Under the pieces are notes generated by a model, which saw only the letters and a program-made list of their open reading frames with translations, did no database searches and had not been told where the DNA came from. This document shows positions 7,871-16,966 of a stretch of 64,000 bases of DNA, piece after piece. Source of the stretch: Paenibacillus shirakamiensis. GTDB lineage: Bacteria > Bacillota > Bacilli > Paenibacillales > Paenibacillaceae. The stretch spans positions 1 through 64,000 of the forward strand of contig NZ_JAGGLD010000004.1 of assembly GCF_017874255.1 (NCBI RefSeq). The letters run 5' to 3'. Within the stretch, counting starts at the first letter, position 1. The number at the start of each line of letters is the position of its first letter. A program made the translations under genes and the position numbers.

Positions 7871-9270
7871 TTGAGCTGGATGTGAATGGGCTGGATCAAA
7901 GAAATACCAGGATAACTAGAGGGAGTAAAGGTAAGCGGTTGGTTATAGGATATGTTTTTTATAAAGTAATGATAAAGGTAACGACGCTTGGAATTAGAAT
8001 CTTCAGTGAAAGCATAGGGAAATCCTGGGGATGGATCAGGGCTTATCGCTTGATAAACTTTACCCGACGCATCGGTATATTGCTGAGCTATTACGAATTG
8101 ACTGGATAATGCTGCTTGGGAATTTTCCTCTTTTTCTACGCTAAATTGGAGTTCGAGATAATCAGTATTGTGAATTACATCTTTAATTGTTGTTCGGCCG
8201 TCTGGTACCTGTATAAGCTGCTTTGTATCTGTATTGAGCTTCATGGTCATGGACTGTGCGGTATTCTGAATCCAGCCATCTGCTTGGAAGGTTACAGCTG
8301 AATGATCTACATAATAGATAGACTCAAAGAATAAATGATTCGGCCCGCTTGCAGAAGAAGATTGTGCAGAACCTTGGAAGGGGAATGTTTGTGTGCCTAT
8401 ACTAAGATGAGGTTTGATAAAGCTGTGAATGCTTTCTTGGATGGTATCTAGATAGGTTAATTCAAGCTCACTATGCAGTGGCCCAACAATTAATCGGTTA
8501 AAGGCAATGTCATGACGGTTCAAGAGCAATCGTTGATTCGAACGTATGACTTGATCCAGATGGATGAAGCGAGAGGCATCTACATTTAATTGAAGACGGA
8601 CTAGCTCTCGATCTATGGATGTCTCTGAATCTGCTCCCCATAGATTAATATTCAGCATGTCTGGCGTTTGTTGCTGCCCATAAAAGTCCAAGACATAATA
8701 ACCCCTAGTTCTAGTCGAACCGTTAGGCAGCGTAGTCGTCTCTAAAAAAGGAGCATACGAAGCATCTAGTGATGTATGATTGCGGTCGGTAAAGGTGGCT
8801 CTCTCTCTGTGCAGGGCAACACCACTGAGCTTGGTAGTTGTAACAAAAATAATGAGCCTACGATTATCTGCTAGAACACCGGAGACAGTAACCTTATAGC
8901 CCTTATTTTCCTGTGTACGATGGATTGGTTGATATAAGCCTTGATTGGCAGCCTGTAGCCAAGCGGAATTAGACTTAATGCTGGCAATCACCTCAGGTTC
9001 AGCCTTGAAAAGGATAGGAGTAGGGAGGGACTGGGGAGCAATCGGTGTAGACGATTCAGACATTCTTAGACTTATAAATAATAATATGACAAACAGCGTA
9101 GCACCAACTCCGGTCCATCTGACCACTTTCCGAATAGAGTTCTTGCTGCGCTGTGCACGTGCTGTCCCTTTGAGGGCGGCCTCATTAAGCAACGACTCTG
9201 ACACTTGCTCTTGGGCAGTTCGGCTATCCTTAAAAAGTTCATGTAGCATATCTTCCTCAGAACGACTCAT
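7849..9270 (-). CDS. DUF4179 anti-sigma factor
   Basis: A 473-residue membrane protein with one transmembrane helix at about residues 53-68 (GVGATLFVILLFISL). The short cytoplasmic N-terminus is typical of anti-sigma factors that bind an ECF sigma factor; the extracellular part of about 400 residues resembles the DUF4179 family. Its start overlaps the end of the ECF sigma gene by 14 bases, so the two form an operon with coupled translation. I infer that it sequesters the sigma factor until an envelope signal arrives. Its 3' end carries the 14-base tandem repeat. Confidence 0.85.
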   Translation of the reverse strand: MSRSEEDMLHELFKDSRTAQEQVSESLLNEAALKGTARAQRSKNSIRKVVRWTGVGATLFVILLFISLRMSESSTPIAPQSLPTPILFKAEPEVIASIKSNSAWLQAANQGLYQPIHRTQENKGYKVTVSGVLADNRRLIIFVTTTKLSGVALHRERATFTDRNHTSLDASYAPFLETTTLPNGSTRTRGYYVLDFYGQQQTPDMLNINLWGADSETSIDRELVRLQLNVDASRFIHLDQVIRSNQRLLLNRHDIAFNRLIVGPLHSELELTYLDTIQESIHSFIKPHLSIGTQTFPFQGSAQSSSASGPNHLFFESIYYVDHSAVTFQADGWIQNTAQSMTMKLNTDTKQLIQVPDGRTTIKDVIHNTDYLELQFSVEKEENSQAALSSQFVIAQQYTDASGKVYQAISPDPSPGFPYAFTEDSNSKRRYLYHYFIKNISYNQPLTFTPSSYPGISLIQPIHIQLKKAEDRK

Positions 9271-9817
9271 GATATCTCTCCCCTCCTTGATCCATATAGA
9301 ATCTCAATTTTTTTAGTCCCTGGTGTATCCAAGTCTTAATCGTTCCTTCTGATTTATTAAGTACCATCGCGATGTCAGAGACGGTCATATCCTGAAAATA
9401 TCTGAGGGTGAGCACGTGTCTATATTTTGGCTTCATGTGCTGCATAGCCTTATTTAGATCCATTCTATAGACGTTGACCATCTCTAAGGTCTCCGATGAA
9501 TAAAAGAAATCTACAGCCACAGCGCTATGCTTCTTACGTCTGCGAAGTTTATCCATGCAACAGTGAATCAAAATGCGAAAAAGCCACGGAGTAAAACGAG
9601 TAGGATCTTGAAGTCTTCTACACTTTAGCCAGGCCTTATATACCGTATTCTGGACTACATCTAATGCGTCTGCTTCATGATGTAGATAGCTAAAAGCAAT
9701 CCCATACATCTTTCTTTGATGAATTTCTATTAAGTATAGGAAAGCCTGCTCATCCCCGTGACAAGCAGCTATAGCTTGTTGATGATCTTCTAATTGCAAT
9801 CTGGTTTCTCCTTTCAT
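9257..9817 (-). CDS. ECF RNA polymerase sigma factor
   Basis: A 186-residue sigma-70-family protein with only regions 2 and 4. Region 2 contains DALDVVQNTVYKAW and FTPWLFRILIHCCMDKLRR. Region 4 contains RHVLTLRYFQDMTVSDIAMV followed by the helix-turn-helix SEGTIKTWIHQGLKKLR. It directs RNA polymerase to envelope-stress-type promoters and is held in check by the downstream DUF4179 protein. A weak ECF-like promoter upstream suggests autoregulation. The exact ECF class cannot be set by eye. Confidence 0.92.
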   Translation of the reverse strand: MKGETRLQLEDHQQAIAACHGDEQAFLYLIEIHQRKMYGIAFSYLHHEADALDVVQNTVYKAWLKCRRLQDPTRFTPWLFRILIHCCMDKLRRRKKHSAVAVDFFYSSETLEMVNVYRMDLNKAMQHMKPKYRHVLTLRYFQDMTVSDIAMVLNKSEGTIKTWIHQGLKKLRFYMDQGGERYHESF

Positions 9818-9857
9818 GTATATAGAAACGAAGTTGGTTTGTTAGCTCTATAAATAA

Positions 9858-9884
9858 GACGGAGAAGAAGGATAAAACGTTTTA
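9858..9884 (-). promoter_or_regulatory. possible autoregulatory ECF promoter
   Basis: Read on the minus strand, TAAAAC is followed after 17 bases by CGTC. This resembles the -35 TGAAAC and -10 CGT(C/A) elements of ECF promoters, about 40 bases upstream of the sigma gene start. The match is partial. Confidence 0.35.
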
Positions 9885-9959
9885 TGTTTTAAAAATACTG
9901 CGTCATTGCCAGATTTAGGGTGAAATAGGTATACTCGTTAGTATTAAGGAATAGTTCCG

Positions 9960-9988
9960 TTGACGATGCACAGAGATTGTGTTACCAT
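9960..9988 (+). promoter_or_regulatory. putative sigma-A promoter of the his operon
   Basis: TTGACG and TACCAT are separated by exactly 17 bases. The -35 is close to consensus; the -10 matches four of six positions. It lies about 175 bases before hisZ. Confidence 0.5.
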
Positions 9989-10161
9989 AACTCTTATTCT
10001 TTAGTTTGGTAGCATGGTAGCACTTTACCGTAATGAAATAACTCGTCATAAAAACGCAATTCTATATTTAAATAAAGAAATAAAGATAAAGAAGTAAAGA
10101 CTAAAGAAATATCCTACATCACAGAACCGACTCATTTCATTATTAGAAGAGGTGAATAGAC

Positions 10162-11331
10162 ATGTCTAAACCCAAAGGATTCGAAAAGCCGATAGGTGCC
10201 AGAGATTATCTACCCTATGCGGTGGAGCGTCTGCGTGCTATTGAACGCAATGTATTAATGTGTATGTCACGCTGGGGATACAGCCAGATTATGACGCCTA
10301 CGATGGAATATTACGATACTGTAGGTGTAGCTAGCTCAACATCCGATCAAAAACTTTTTAAATTGCTTAATAACAGGGGAACGACCATGGTGCTCCGTTC
10401 CGATATGACGGCCCCTATTGCTCGGGTTGTATCCTCTCTATTAAAAGAAGAAACGTTACCGATTCGTCTATCCTACCATGCAAATGTGTATCGATCGATT
10501 GAAGAGGAAGCCGGAAAAGAGGCAGAATTTTTTCAGACCGGACTTGAATTGGTGGGAGATAGCTCTCCTGAGGCGGATGCGGAGGTTGTGGCGCTAGCCG
10601 TTGCCTCCCTACAGGCGGCAGGGGTGAAGACGTTCAAAATTGCCTTAGGACATGTAGGGTTTTTGAATGGCATCTTAGAGGAGGCACTCCCGGCACAAGC
10701 AGATGCAAGAGAGGTACTGAAAGAAGGTCTACTTCACCGGGATTATGTAGGGTACAGAGAAGCCTTGTCCAAGCTCAATATCACGGCGATGCAAAAGGAA
10801 GAACTACAAGGGATTTTACGGCTTCGGGGTGGTAAGGAAATATGCAAGGAAGCGCTGGAACTCAGCCGAAGACCTCTAGCCCAAGCCTCCATTCAGCATC
10901 TTTGTAAAGTATGGGAAGCGTTAGAGGATTATGGTGTGGCGGATCATGTATTGATTGATTTAACCATGATTGGTGATTTCTCTTATTATACGGGGTTGAT
11001 ATTTGAAGGGTATGCGGCTGAACTCGGATTTCCTGTATGTAGTGGAGGGCGGTATGATAATCTCTTACAGCAGTTTGGACGGGCGGTTCCAGCGACAGGG
11101 TTCGCACTTAAGACCAATCGTATTTTGGATGGTGTAAATGGAATCCATTCAGAGAAACCTCTACCGACCTTGATTCAATATATGGCCTCCGGAAGAAGAA
11201 AGGCGCTGGAGATCGCGTCAGAACTACGAGGCAAGGGTGACGTGGTTATTACGAGACATGTTGATGGTCTTGATAAGATATATGAATCCGATACAAGTGA
11301 TTTATATAAAGAAATATTTATTTTTGAATAG
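10162..11331 (+). CDS. hisZ: ATP phosphoribosyltransferase regulatory subunit HisZ
   Basis: A 389-residue catalytically inactive relative of histidyl-tRNA synthetase that joins short-form HisG and carries histidine feedback. The class II synthetase fold is visible in GARDYLPYAVERLR, MTPTMEYYDT, the region from LRSDMTAPIARVV, and the GGRYDNLLQQFG motif. There is no C-terminal anticodon-binding domain, which separates it from HisS. A good ribosome binding site (AGAGGTGAATAG) precedes the ATG. First gene of the his operon, as in B. subtilis. Confidence 0.95.
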   Translation: MSKPKGFEKPIGARDYLPYAVERLRAIERNVLMCMSRWGYSQIMTPTMEYYDTVGVASSTSDQKLFKLLNNRGTTMVLRSDMTAPIARVVSSLLKEETLPIRLSYHANVYRSIEEEAGKEAEFFQTGLELVGDSSPEADAEVVALAVASLQAAGVKTFKIALGHVGFLNGILEEALPAQADAREVLKEGLLHRDYVGYREALSKLNITAMQKEELQGILRLRGGKEICKEALELSRRPLAQASIQHLCKVWEALEDYGVADHVLIDLTMIGDFSYYTGLIFEGYAAELGFPVCSGGRYDNLLQQFGRAVPATGFALKTNRILDGVNGIHSEKPLPTLIQYMASGRRKALEIASELRGKGDVVITRHVDGLDKIYESDTSDLYKEIFIFE

Positions 11332-11426
11332 TGAGGATATGAAGCTAGAGCGGTAAAGCTCGTACTTATAGATATAACACTAAATATATAACAACAATCT
11401 TTAAAAGAAGGAAGGAGGCTTGAACC

Positions 11427-12053
11427 GTGGGTGAGATTCTGAAGGTTGCTATGCCAAAAGGACGTATATATAAAAAAGCTTCGGCTCTGTTCCGCGAGGC
11501 GGGACTGGATATACCGCTGGATGTCGATGATTCACGTAGATTAGTAGTTCCTATACCTGAATTGAATATGGAATTTATACTGGCCAAGCCCGTGGATGTA
11601 CCTACATATGTAGAATATGGCGTAGCGGACATTGGTATTGTGGGAAAAGATGTGCTGTTAGAGGAAGATCGAGATGTCTATGAGCTTCTGGATCTGGGTA
11701 TTGCTCGTTGCCGCATGTCCGTGATTGCTCTGCCGGATTGGGAGCCGGGTATCCATCAACGCGTCGCAACAAAATATCCCAATGTAGCTTCCCAGTATTT
11801 CAGAGAACAAGGGCAGCAAGTAGAAGTGATTAAGCTGAACGGATCTATTGAGCTGGCTCCATTAATTGGACTCGCCGACCGTATTGTCGATATGGTGGAG
11901 ACCGGACAGACTTTGAGGGACAACGGGCTTGTAGAGATGGAGAGTATCTTTGAGATCACTAGCCGCCTTGTAGCCAATCGGGTCAGTTACCGTATGAAAA
12001 ATGCCGAGATTCAACGTGTATGTGATGCTTTACAGAAAGTGATTGGCGTCTAG
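11427..12053 (+). CDS. hisG: ATP phosphoribosyltransferase catalytic subunit (short form)
   Basis: A 208-residue enzyme for the first step of histidine synthesis, joining ATP and PRPP into phosphoribosyl-ATP. The short length, without the regulatory C-terminal domain, matches the presence of hisZ. The PRPP-binding loop region contains [13 protein letters not shown]. The start is GTG at 11427, preceded by the strong site GAAGGAAGGAGG. It shares an end/start junction with hisD. Confidence 0.96.
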   Translation: MGEILKVAMPKGRIYKKASALFREAGLDIPLDVDDSRRLVVPIPELNMEFILAKPVDVPTYVEYGVADIGIVGKDVLLEEDRDVYELLDLGIARCRMSVIALPDWEPGIHQRVATKYPNVASQYFREQGQQVEVIKLNGSIELAPLIGLADRIVDMVETGQTLRDNGLVEMESIFEITSRLVANRVSYRMKNAEIQRVCDALQKVIGV

Positions 12054-12069
12054 ACAGGGGGAAGTATCG

Positions 12070-13377
12070 ATGAGAATTGTATCAGCTCAAGACTATGATC
12101 TGCGGCGAGAAGTCGAATATGGCTCACCAGAACAAAATGCTGCAGTTAAGCGGATTGTAGCGGATGTAAGAAGTGAAGGGGACCGGGCACTACTTCGCTA
12201 TACGGCTCAGTTCGATAGCACGACGTTAGAATCTGATGAGCTCAGAGTGACAGAGGAAGAACTTCAAGCAGCGTATAGTCAGGTGGAGCCTTCTTTTGTA
12301 AAGGCCATTGCTGCGGCAGCTGCAAACATTCGGGCTTTCCATCAAAAAGAGAAACGTAATTCGTGGATGGATCTTCAGCCGGATGGGACGCTGCTGGGTC
12401 AGATCATCCGGCCTCTAAAAAGGGTGGGGGTGTACGTTCCCGGCGGAAAGGCGGCTTATCCGTCTTCCGTATTAATGAACGTCATCCCCGCGCAAGTAGC
12501 GGGTGTGCCCGAGATTGTGATGGTCACGCCACCGGCGACCGGGGGGAAAGCGGGCATAGACCCGTATATTCTGGTAGCCGCCGCTGAGGCCGGCGTACGA
12601 GAGATCTACCGGGTCGGCGGAGCGCAGGCGATCGCCGCCCTCGCTTACGGCACGGAGAGCATCGTGCCGGTCGATAAGATTTGCGGGCCTGGCAATATCT
12701 ACGTGGCGCTGGCGAAGCGCGAAGTGTTCGGTGCTGTCGATATTGACAGCATCGCAGGCCCGAGTGAGATTGCGGTGCTGGCGGATGACAGCGCCGATGC
12801 CGCATTTGTGGCCGCCGACCTGCTCTCGCAGGCTGAACATGATGAGATGGCCTCGGCCATTCTCGTGACGGATTCAGCTGCGTTCGCTCAGGCTTGCCAA
12901 AAGGAAGTGCAGCGCCAGCTCGCGGAGCTACCGCGGCGTGCCATTGCCGCCGCATCGATTGAACGCTATGGCGTAATTCTGCTGGTGGACTCTCTATTAG
13001 AGGGAATCCAGGTCATTAACCGGCTTGCGCCGGAGCATCTGGAATTGATGGTCCATGAACCTATGAGCTATTTGAGCCTGATTGAGAATGCCGGAGCCAT
13101 TTTTTTAGGGCCTTACAGTTCGGAACCTGTAGGAGATTATTTTGCAGGGCCTAATCATATTATTCCGACAAACGGGACGGCCAGGTTCTCTTCCCCCGTT
13201 GATGTGGATGACTTTATAAAAAAATCAAGCATGATTTACTATAGCAAACAGGCGCTTCTGGACAATGGCGAGACCATCATGGAGCTTGCAAGACGTGAAG
13301 GGCTGGAAGGCCATGCCCGAGCGATAGAGATTCGACTTCAACGAGAAGGAAAGGCAGGGAATGCTCATGACAACTAA
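12070..13377 (+). CDS. hisD: histidinol dehydrogenase
   Basis: A 435-residue zinc- and NAD-dependent enzyme that oxidises L-histidinol to histidine in the last two steps of the pathway. Diagnostic motifs are VGVYVPGGKAAYPSSVLMN, KICGPGNIYVA, DIDSIAGPSE and the zinc-site region SQAEHDEMA. The frame runs back to a TTG at 12043, but AGGGGGAAG sits before the ATG at 12070. The middle of the gene (about 12400-12970) is far richer in G+C than its ends and neighbours; by hand count 12481-12540 has 40 of 60 and 12781-12840 has 39 of 60. Confidence 0.97.
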   Translation: MRIVSAQDYDLRREVEYGSPEQNAAVKRIVADVRSEGDRALLRYTAQFDSTTLESDELRVTEEELQAAYSQVEPSFVKAIAAAAANIRAFHQKEKRNSWMDLQPDGTLLGQIIRPLKRVGVYVPGGKAAYPSSVLMNVIPAQVAGVPEIVMVTPPATGGKAGIDPYILVAAAEAGVREIYRVGGAQAIAALAYGTESIVPVDKICGPGNIYVALAKREVFGAVDIDSIAGPSEIAVLADDSADAAFVAADLLSQAEHDEMASAILVTDSAAFAQACQKEVQRQLAELPRRAIAAASIERYGVILLVDSLLEGIQVINRLAPEHLELMVHEPMSYLSLIENAGAIFLGPYSSEPVGDYFAGPNHIIPTNGTARFSSPVDVDDFIKKSSMIYYSKQALLDNGETIMELARREGLEGHARAIEIRLQREGKAGNAHDN

Positions 13378-13969
13378 TCCAGTGATTCGCCAGGCAGAAC
13401 TGAGCCGTAAGACGAATGAGACCGACATTAAACTTAATTTTGCAGTGGATGGTACAGGTATTTCTCAACTTGCGACGGATGTACCTTTTCTAAATCATAT
13501 GCTAGATCTATTTACAAAGCATGGTCAGTTCGATTTGAATGTGGATGCCAAGGGGGACATAGAAATAGATGACCACCACACCGTGGAAGATATCGGTATC
13601 TGCTTAGGTCATGCATTGCGTGAGGCGCTGGGAGATAAACGAGGAATTAAACGCTATGCTAGCGTATTTGTTCCTATGGATGAGGCGCTGGCTCAAGTTG
13701 TGATCGACATTAGTAATCGCCCTCATTTTGAATATCGTGCGGAGTATCCTTCTCAACAGGTAGGCACGTTTCAAGTAGAATTAGTGCATGAATTCCTTTG
13801 GAAGTTGGCACTTGAGGCCCGTATTACGCTACACGTCATCGTACACTATGGATCGAATACTCATCATATGATCGAAGCGGTATTCAAAGCATTAGGTCGT
13901 GCGCTGGATGAAGCCACCACTATTGATCCAAGGGTAACGGGAGTGCCTTCCACGAAAGGAGTGCTCTAA
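13361..13969 (+). CDS. hisB: imidazoleglycerol-phosphate dehydratase
   Basis: A 202-residue monofunctional HisB, lacking the phosphatase domain of the enterobacterial enzyme. The manganese-binding motifs DDHHTVEDIG and HHMIEAVFKALGRALD are intact. Its start overlaps the end of hisD by 17 bases; an ATG at 13367 is an alternative with better spacing from AGGGA. Most of the sequence closely resembles B. subtilis HisB. Confidence 0.97.
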   Translation: MLMTTNPVIRQAELSRKTNETDIKLNFAVDGTGISQLATDVPFLNHMLDLFTKHGQFDLNVDAKGDIEIDDHHTVEDIGICLGHALREALGDKRGIKRYASVFVPMDEALAQVVIDISNRPHFEYRAEYPSQQVGTFQVELVHEFLWKLALEARITLHVIVHYGSNTHHMIEAVFKALGRALDEATTIDPRVTGVPSTKGVL

Positions 13970-13973
13970 TCTA

Positions 13974-14594
13974 GTGACTATCGCCATCGTTGATTACGGA
14001 ATGGGCAATCTGCATAGTGTCGCCAAAGCCTGTGAACGACTGGGGTTTGATACGATCGTAACGAACGACCCATCAATTATTTTAGGGGCGAAAGGTGTTA
14101 TTCTTCCGGGCGTGGGGGCTTTTGGGGATGCGATGCAGCACTTACAAGAGAGCGGTCTTGCAACAACGGTAAAAGAGGTCGCGCAAAGCGGCAAGCCTCT
14201 GCTTGGCATTTGCTTGGGTATGCAGCTGTTATTCGATCGAAGTGAAGAACATGGTATTCATCACGGCCTAGGTATCCTGCCCGGGCATGTGGTGCGCTTT
14301 GAAGGAGGCAGCTACAAAGTTCCTCATATGGGGTGGAATCATCTAACGTATACACAATCAACCAGCCCCCTATTCGAAGGGCTAACTGAAGGGCATGTGT
14401 ATTTTGTCCACTCCTATCATGTTCTACCTGATCGTAAGGAAGATCTGCTCGCGGTGACGGACTATGAACAACCTGTAACCGCTATTGTAGGAGCTGGGCA
14501 TGTGTATGGAATGCAATTCCACCCTGAGAAAAGTGGCGAGCTGGGCATGTCTCTTTTACGAAATTTTTTGACGATTGCCGAAGGGAAAAATTAA
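13974..14594 (+). CDS. hisH: imidazole glycerol phosphate synthase, glutaminase subunit
   Basis: A 206-residue class I glutamine amidotransferase that releases ammonia for HisF. The nucleophile is in LLGICLGMQLLF; the catalytic His-Glu pair is in GMQFHPEKSG. GTG at 13974 is preceded by AAAGGAG. Between it and hisA lies an unusually large gap of 123 bases for this operon. Confidence 0.96.
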   Translation: MTIAIVDYGMGNLHSVAKACERLGFDTIVTNDPSIILGAKGVILPGVGAFGDAMQHLQESGLATTVKEVAQSGKPLLGICLGMQLLFDRSEEHGIHHGLGILPGHVVRFEGGSYKVPHMGWNHLTYTQSTSPLFEGLTEGHVYFVHSYHVLPDRKEDLLAVTDYEQPVTAIVGAGHVYGMQFHPEKSGELGMSLLRNFLTIAEGKN

Positions 14595-14717
14595 GGTTGA
14601 GTTACTACCGTGTATCATTCATATAAATTGCTTTTGCTCAGTCTGTAGTGCATCACAGAATACAACCAAGCTTACAATGAACGCATTAATCATGGACATG
14701 CAGGGGGAACAGCGATT

Positions 14718-15455
14718 ATGTCATTTATAATTTATCCAGCTATAGATATTCGAGGCGGCAAATGTGTCCGGTTGATCCAAGGGGACTATGCTCAAGAGAC
14801 CATCTATCACGATAGTCCAGTAGAAGCCGCGAAGGCTTGGGAAGCTCAGGGCGGTGAATTTATACATCTGGTGGATCTAGATGGAGCCAAGGCGGGTCAT
14901 CCTGTGAACGATATCCTTATTGGTGAAATTGCACGAAGTGTTCAAGTGCCTGTGCAAGTTGGGGGCGGCATTCGCACAATAGATGATGTGAAGCATTTAT
15001 TGCAATTAGGGGTAAGTCGGCTTATTTTAGGTACAGCTGCTATTGAAGATCGAGCTTTTACTGAAGCGCTTCTAGGGCAATATGGTGATAAAGTAGCGAT
15101 TGGGATTGATGCAAGAAATGGGTATGTAGCTACGCGCGGCTGGTTGGATACTTCCGAAGTTCAGGCTGAAGTTTTGGCAAAAGAATTAGCTGCTAAGGGT
15201 GCACAAACGTTCATTTTTACCGATATTTCCCGTGATGGAATGATGCAGGGGCCTAACATTGAAGCCATACGTTCTTTGGCTTTGGCATCGGGACAGTCTG
15301 TTATTGCATCAGGTGGCGTAACTACGCAAGATGACTTAGTCCGCCTGGCTGCTTATGCAGATCAAGGTATTGGAGGGGCAATCGTAGGCAAGGCACTCTA
15401 TACGGGGAGTGTAGATTTGGCTCAGGCCATTCAAGCATTGAACGCCAAGGCTTAG
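14718..15455 (+). CDS. hisA: ProFAR isomerase (phosphoribosylformimino-AICAR ribotide isomerase)
   Basis: A 245-residue (beta-alpha)8 barrel enzyme. The N-terminal catalytic aspartate is in [14 protein letters not shown] and the second in [14 protein letters not shown]. Phosphate-binding glycine motifs [10 protein letters not shown] and [10 protein letters not shown] are present in each half barrel. AGGGGGAACAG precedes the start. Confidence 0.97.
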   Translation: MSFIIYPAIDIRGGKCVRLIQGDYAQETIYHDSPVEAAKAWEAQGGEFIHLVDLDGAKAGHPVNDILIGEIARSVQVPVQVGGGIRTIDDVKHLLQLGVSRLILGTAAIEDRAFTEALLGQYGDKVAIGIDARNGYVATRGWLDTSEVQAEVLAKELAAKGAQTFIFTDISRDGMMQGPNIEAIRSLALASGQSVIASGGVTTQDDLVRLAAYADQGIGGAIVGKALYTGSVDLAQAIQALNAKA

Positions 15456-15483
15456 ATACTTGGGAATGGAAAGGAAGTAGAGC

Positions 15484-16242
15484 ATGCTGACCAAACGAAT
15501 TATTCCGTGTCTTGATGTAAAAGACGGCCGGGTCGTAAAGGGTGTTAATTTTGTGAATCTTCGGGATGCTGGAGATCCAGTAGAACTCGCAGCGCTATAT
15601 GACCGAGAAGGGGCGGATGAGCTCGTCTTCTTGGATATCTCTGCTTCGAACGAAGGGAGAGCCACCATGATTGAGGTGGTCCGCCAGACCGCAGGTGAGA
15701 TCAGCATACCTTTTACGGTGGGCGGGGGTATTTCCCATGTCGATGATATGAAACGCATTCTTCGAGCAGGTGCAGATAAGATTGGCATCAATACAGCGGC
15801 TGTCCTGAACCCAAGTCTCATTCAAGAGGGTGCGCTAAAGTTCGGCTCCCAGTGTATTGTAGTGGCTGTCGATGCCAAGTTCAATGAAGCATGGGGAGAA
15901 TGGGAAGTGTACACTCATGGTGGACGCAAACCTACGGGCATACGGGCACTGGCTTGGGTAAAAGAGGCGGAATCGCGTGGTGCGGGTGAGATTCTGCTTA
16001 CAAGTATGGATGCTGATGGAACGAAGGATGGCTTTGATCTGCCTTTGACACGTGCAGTGAGTAGCCTAGTTCATATTCCTGTCATCGCTTCAGGTGGTGC
16101 AGGACGTCAGGAGCATTTCTATGATGTCTTCACCGAAGGCTTGGCAGATGCGGCGCTAGCAGCGACCATTTTTCACTACAAAGAAATCGCAGTTCCGGAT
16201 CTGAAGCTAGATCTCAAACACAGAGGGGTGGAAATACGATGA
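15484..16242 (+). CDS. hisF: imidazole glycerol phosphate synthase, cyclase subunit
   Basis: A 252-residue (beta-alpha)8 barrel partner of HisH. Catalytic aspartates lie in [16 protein letters not shown] and in [13 protein letters not shown]. Phosphate-binding motifs [12 protein letters not shown] and [11 protein letters not shown] are present. Its TGA stop overlaps the ATG of hisIE in an ATGA junction. Confidence 0.97.
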   Translation: MLTKRIIPCLDVKDGRVVKGVNFVNLRDAGDPVELAALYDREGADELVFLDISASNEGRATMIEVVRQTAGEISIPFTVGGGISHVDDMKRILRAGADKIGINTAAVLNPSLIQEGALKFGSQCIVVAVDAKFNEAWGEWEVYTHGGRKPTGIRALAWVKEAESRGAGEILLTSMDADGTKDGFDLPLTRAVSSLVHIPVIASGGAGRQEHFYDVFTEGLADAALAATIFHYKEIAVPDLKLDLKHRGVEIR

Positions 16243-16946
16243 GTCAACCATTAGAACAACTTCTACCACTGGGTAGTCTTATAGAGCAGATAAAATGGAG
16301 TACAGATGGCCTAGTTACGGCTGTAATTCAAGATAACCAGTCCAAAGATGTTTTGACTGTAGCTTATATGAACCGGGAATCGCTTGAGAAGACGATAACA
16401 TCCGGTGAAACATGGCTTTGGAGTCGATCTCGTCAGGAATTATGGCATAAAGGAGCGACGTCAGGAAATACTCAGACCCTTACAGAGCTTAGGTATGATT
16501 GTGATGCAGATGCCCTGCTCGTGCTTGTAAGCCCTGCAGGTCCTGCCTGCCATACAGGGGCGGAGAGCTGCTTCTACCGTGCTGCGGCCACATCTCAAGT
16601 GCCAAGTATGGAGAAAGTAAAGTCCGAGGAGTCTTCATCTTCTTCCGATCGCTTTGCGGTTCTAGGAGAACTGGAAGCGATTATTCGGGAGCGTCATGTG
16701 ACTCGGCCAGAAGGAGCGTATACTACCTATTTGTTCGAGAAGGGAATCGATAAGATTCTGAAAAAAGTAGGCGAGGAAACGGCCGAATCAATCATCGCCG
16801 CTAAGAATGGTGATAATGATGAGCTGCGATTAGAGGTGAGTGACCTGCTATACCATCTCTTGGTTCTTTTGCAGGAGCGAAATCTTCCGCTTGATGATAT
16901 CATGAGCGAGCTGGATCGTCGTCATGAACGACCAAGACGTGACTAA
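16239..16946 (+). CDS. hisIE: bifunctional PR-AMP cyclohydrolase / PR-ATP pyrophosphatase
   Basis: A 235-residue fusion. The N-terminal cyclohydrolase (HisI) has [20 protein letters not shown], the aspartates of DCDADALL and the metal-binding cysteines around PACHTG and SCFYR. The C-terminal pyrophosphatase (HisE) starts near residue 140 and has the MazG-like motif [17 protein letters not shown] linker rich in Ser and Glu joins them. It catalyses steps two and three of the pathway. Confidence 0.96.
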   Translation: MSQPLEQLLPLGSLIEQIKWSTDGLVTAVIQDNQSKDVLTVAYMNRESLEKTITSGETWLWSRSRQELWHKGATSGNTQTLTELRYDCDADALLVLVSPAGPACHTGAESCFYRAAATSQVPSMEKVKSEESSSSSDRFAVLGELEAIIRERHVTRPEGAYTTYLFEKGIDKILKKVGEETAESIIAAKNGDNDELRLEVSDLLYHLLVLLQERNLPLDDIMSELDRRHERPRRD

Positions 16947-16966
16947 TAAGCGGGAGGTTCCATGCA

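Larger units (their letters stand above)
9818..10161. other. divergent intergenic region between ECF operon and his operon
   Basis: These 344 bases contain the putative minus-strand ECF promoter and the putative hisZ promoter. About 170 bases of untranslated leader precede hisZ. I looked for a T-box (antiterminator AGGGTGG motif) and saw none. Confidence 0.6.

Noticed and set aside
9990..10161. T-box or other riboswitch in the his leader
   Set aside because: No AGGGTGG antiterminator motif or terminator hairpin was found in the leader.
12472..12955. Minus-strand frames of 122 and 143 residues
   Set aside because: They lie opposite the GC-rich part of hisD, where stop codons are rare, and their composition (Arg/Pro-rich) is that of antisense noise.
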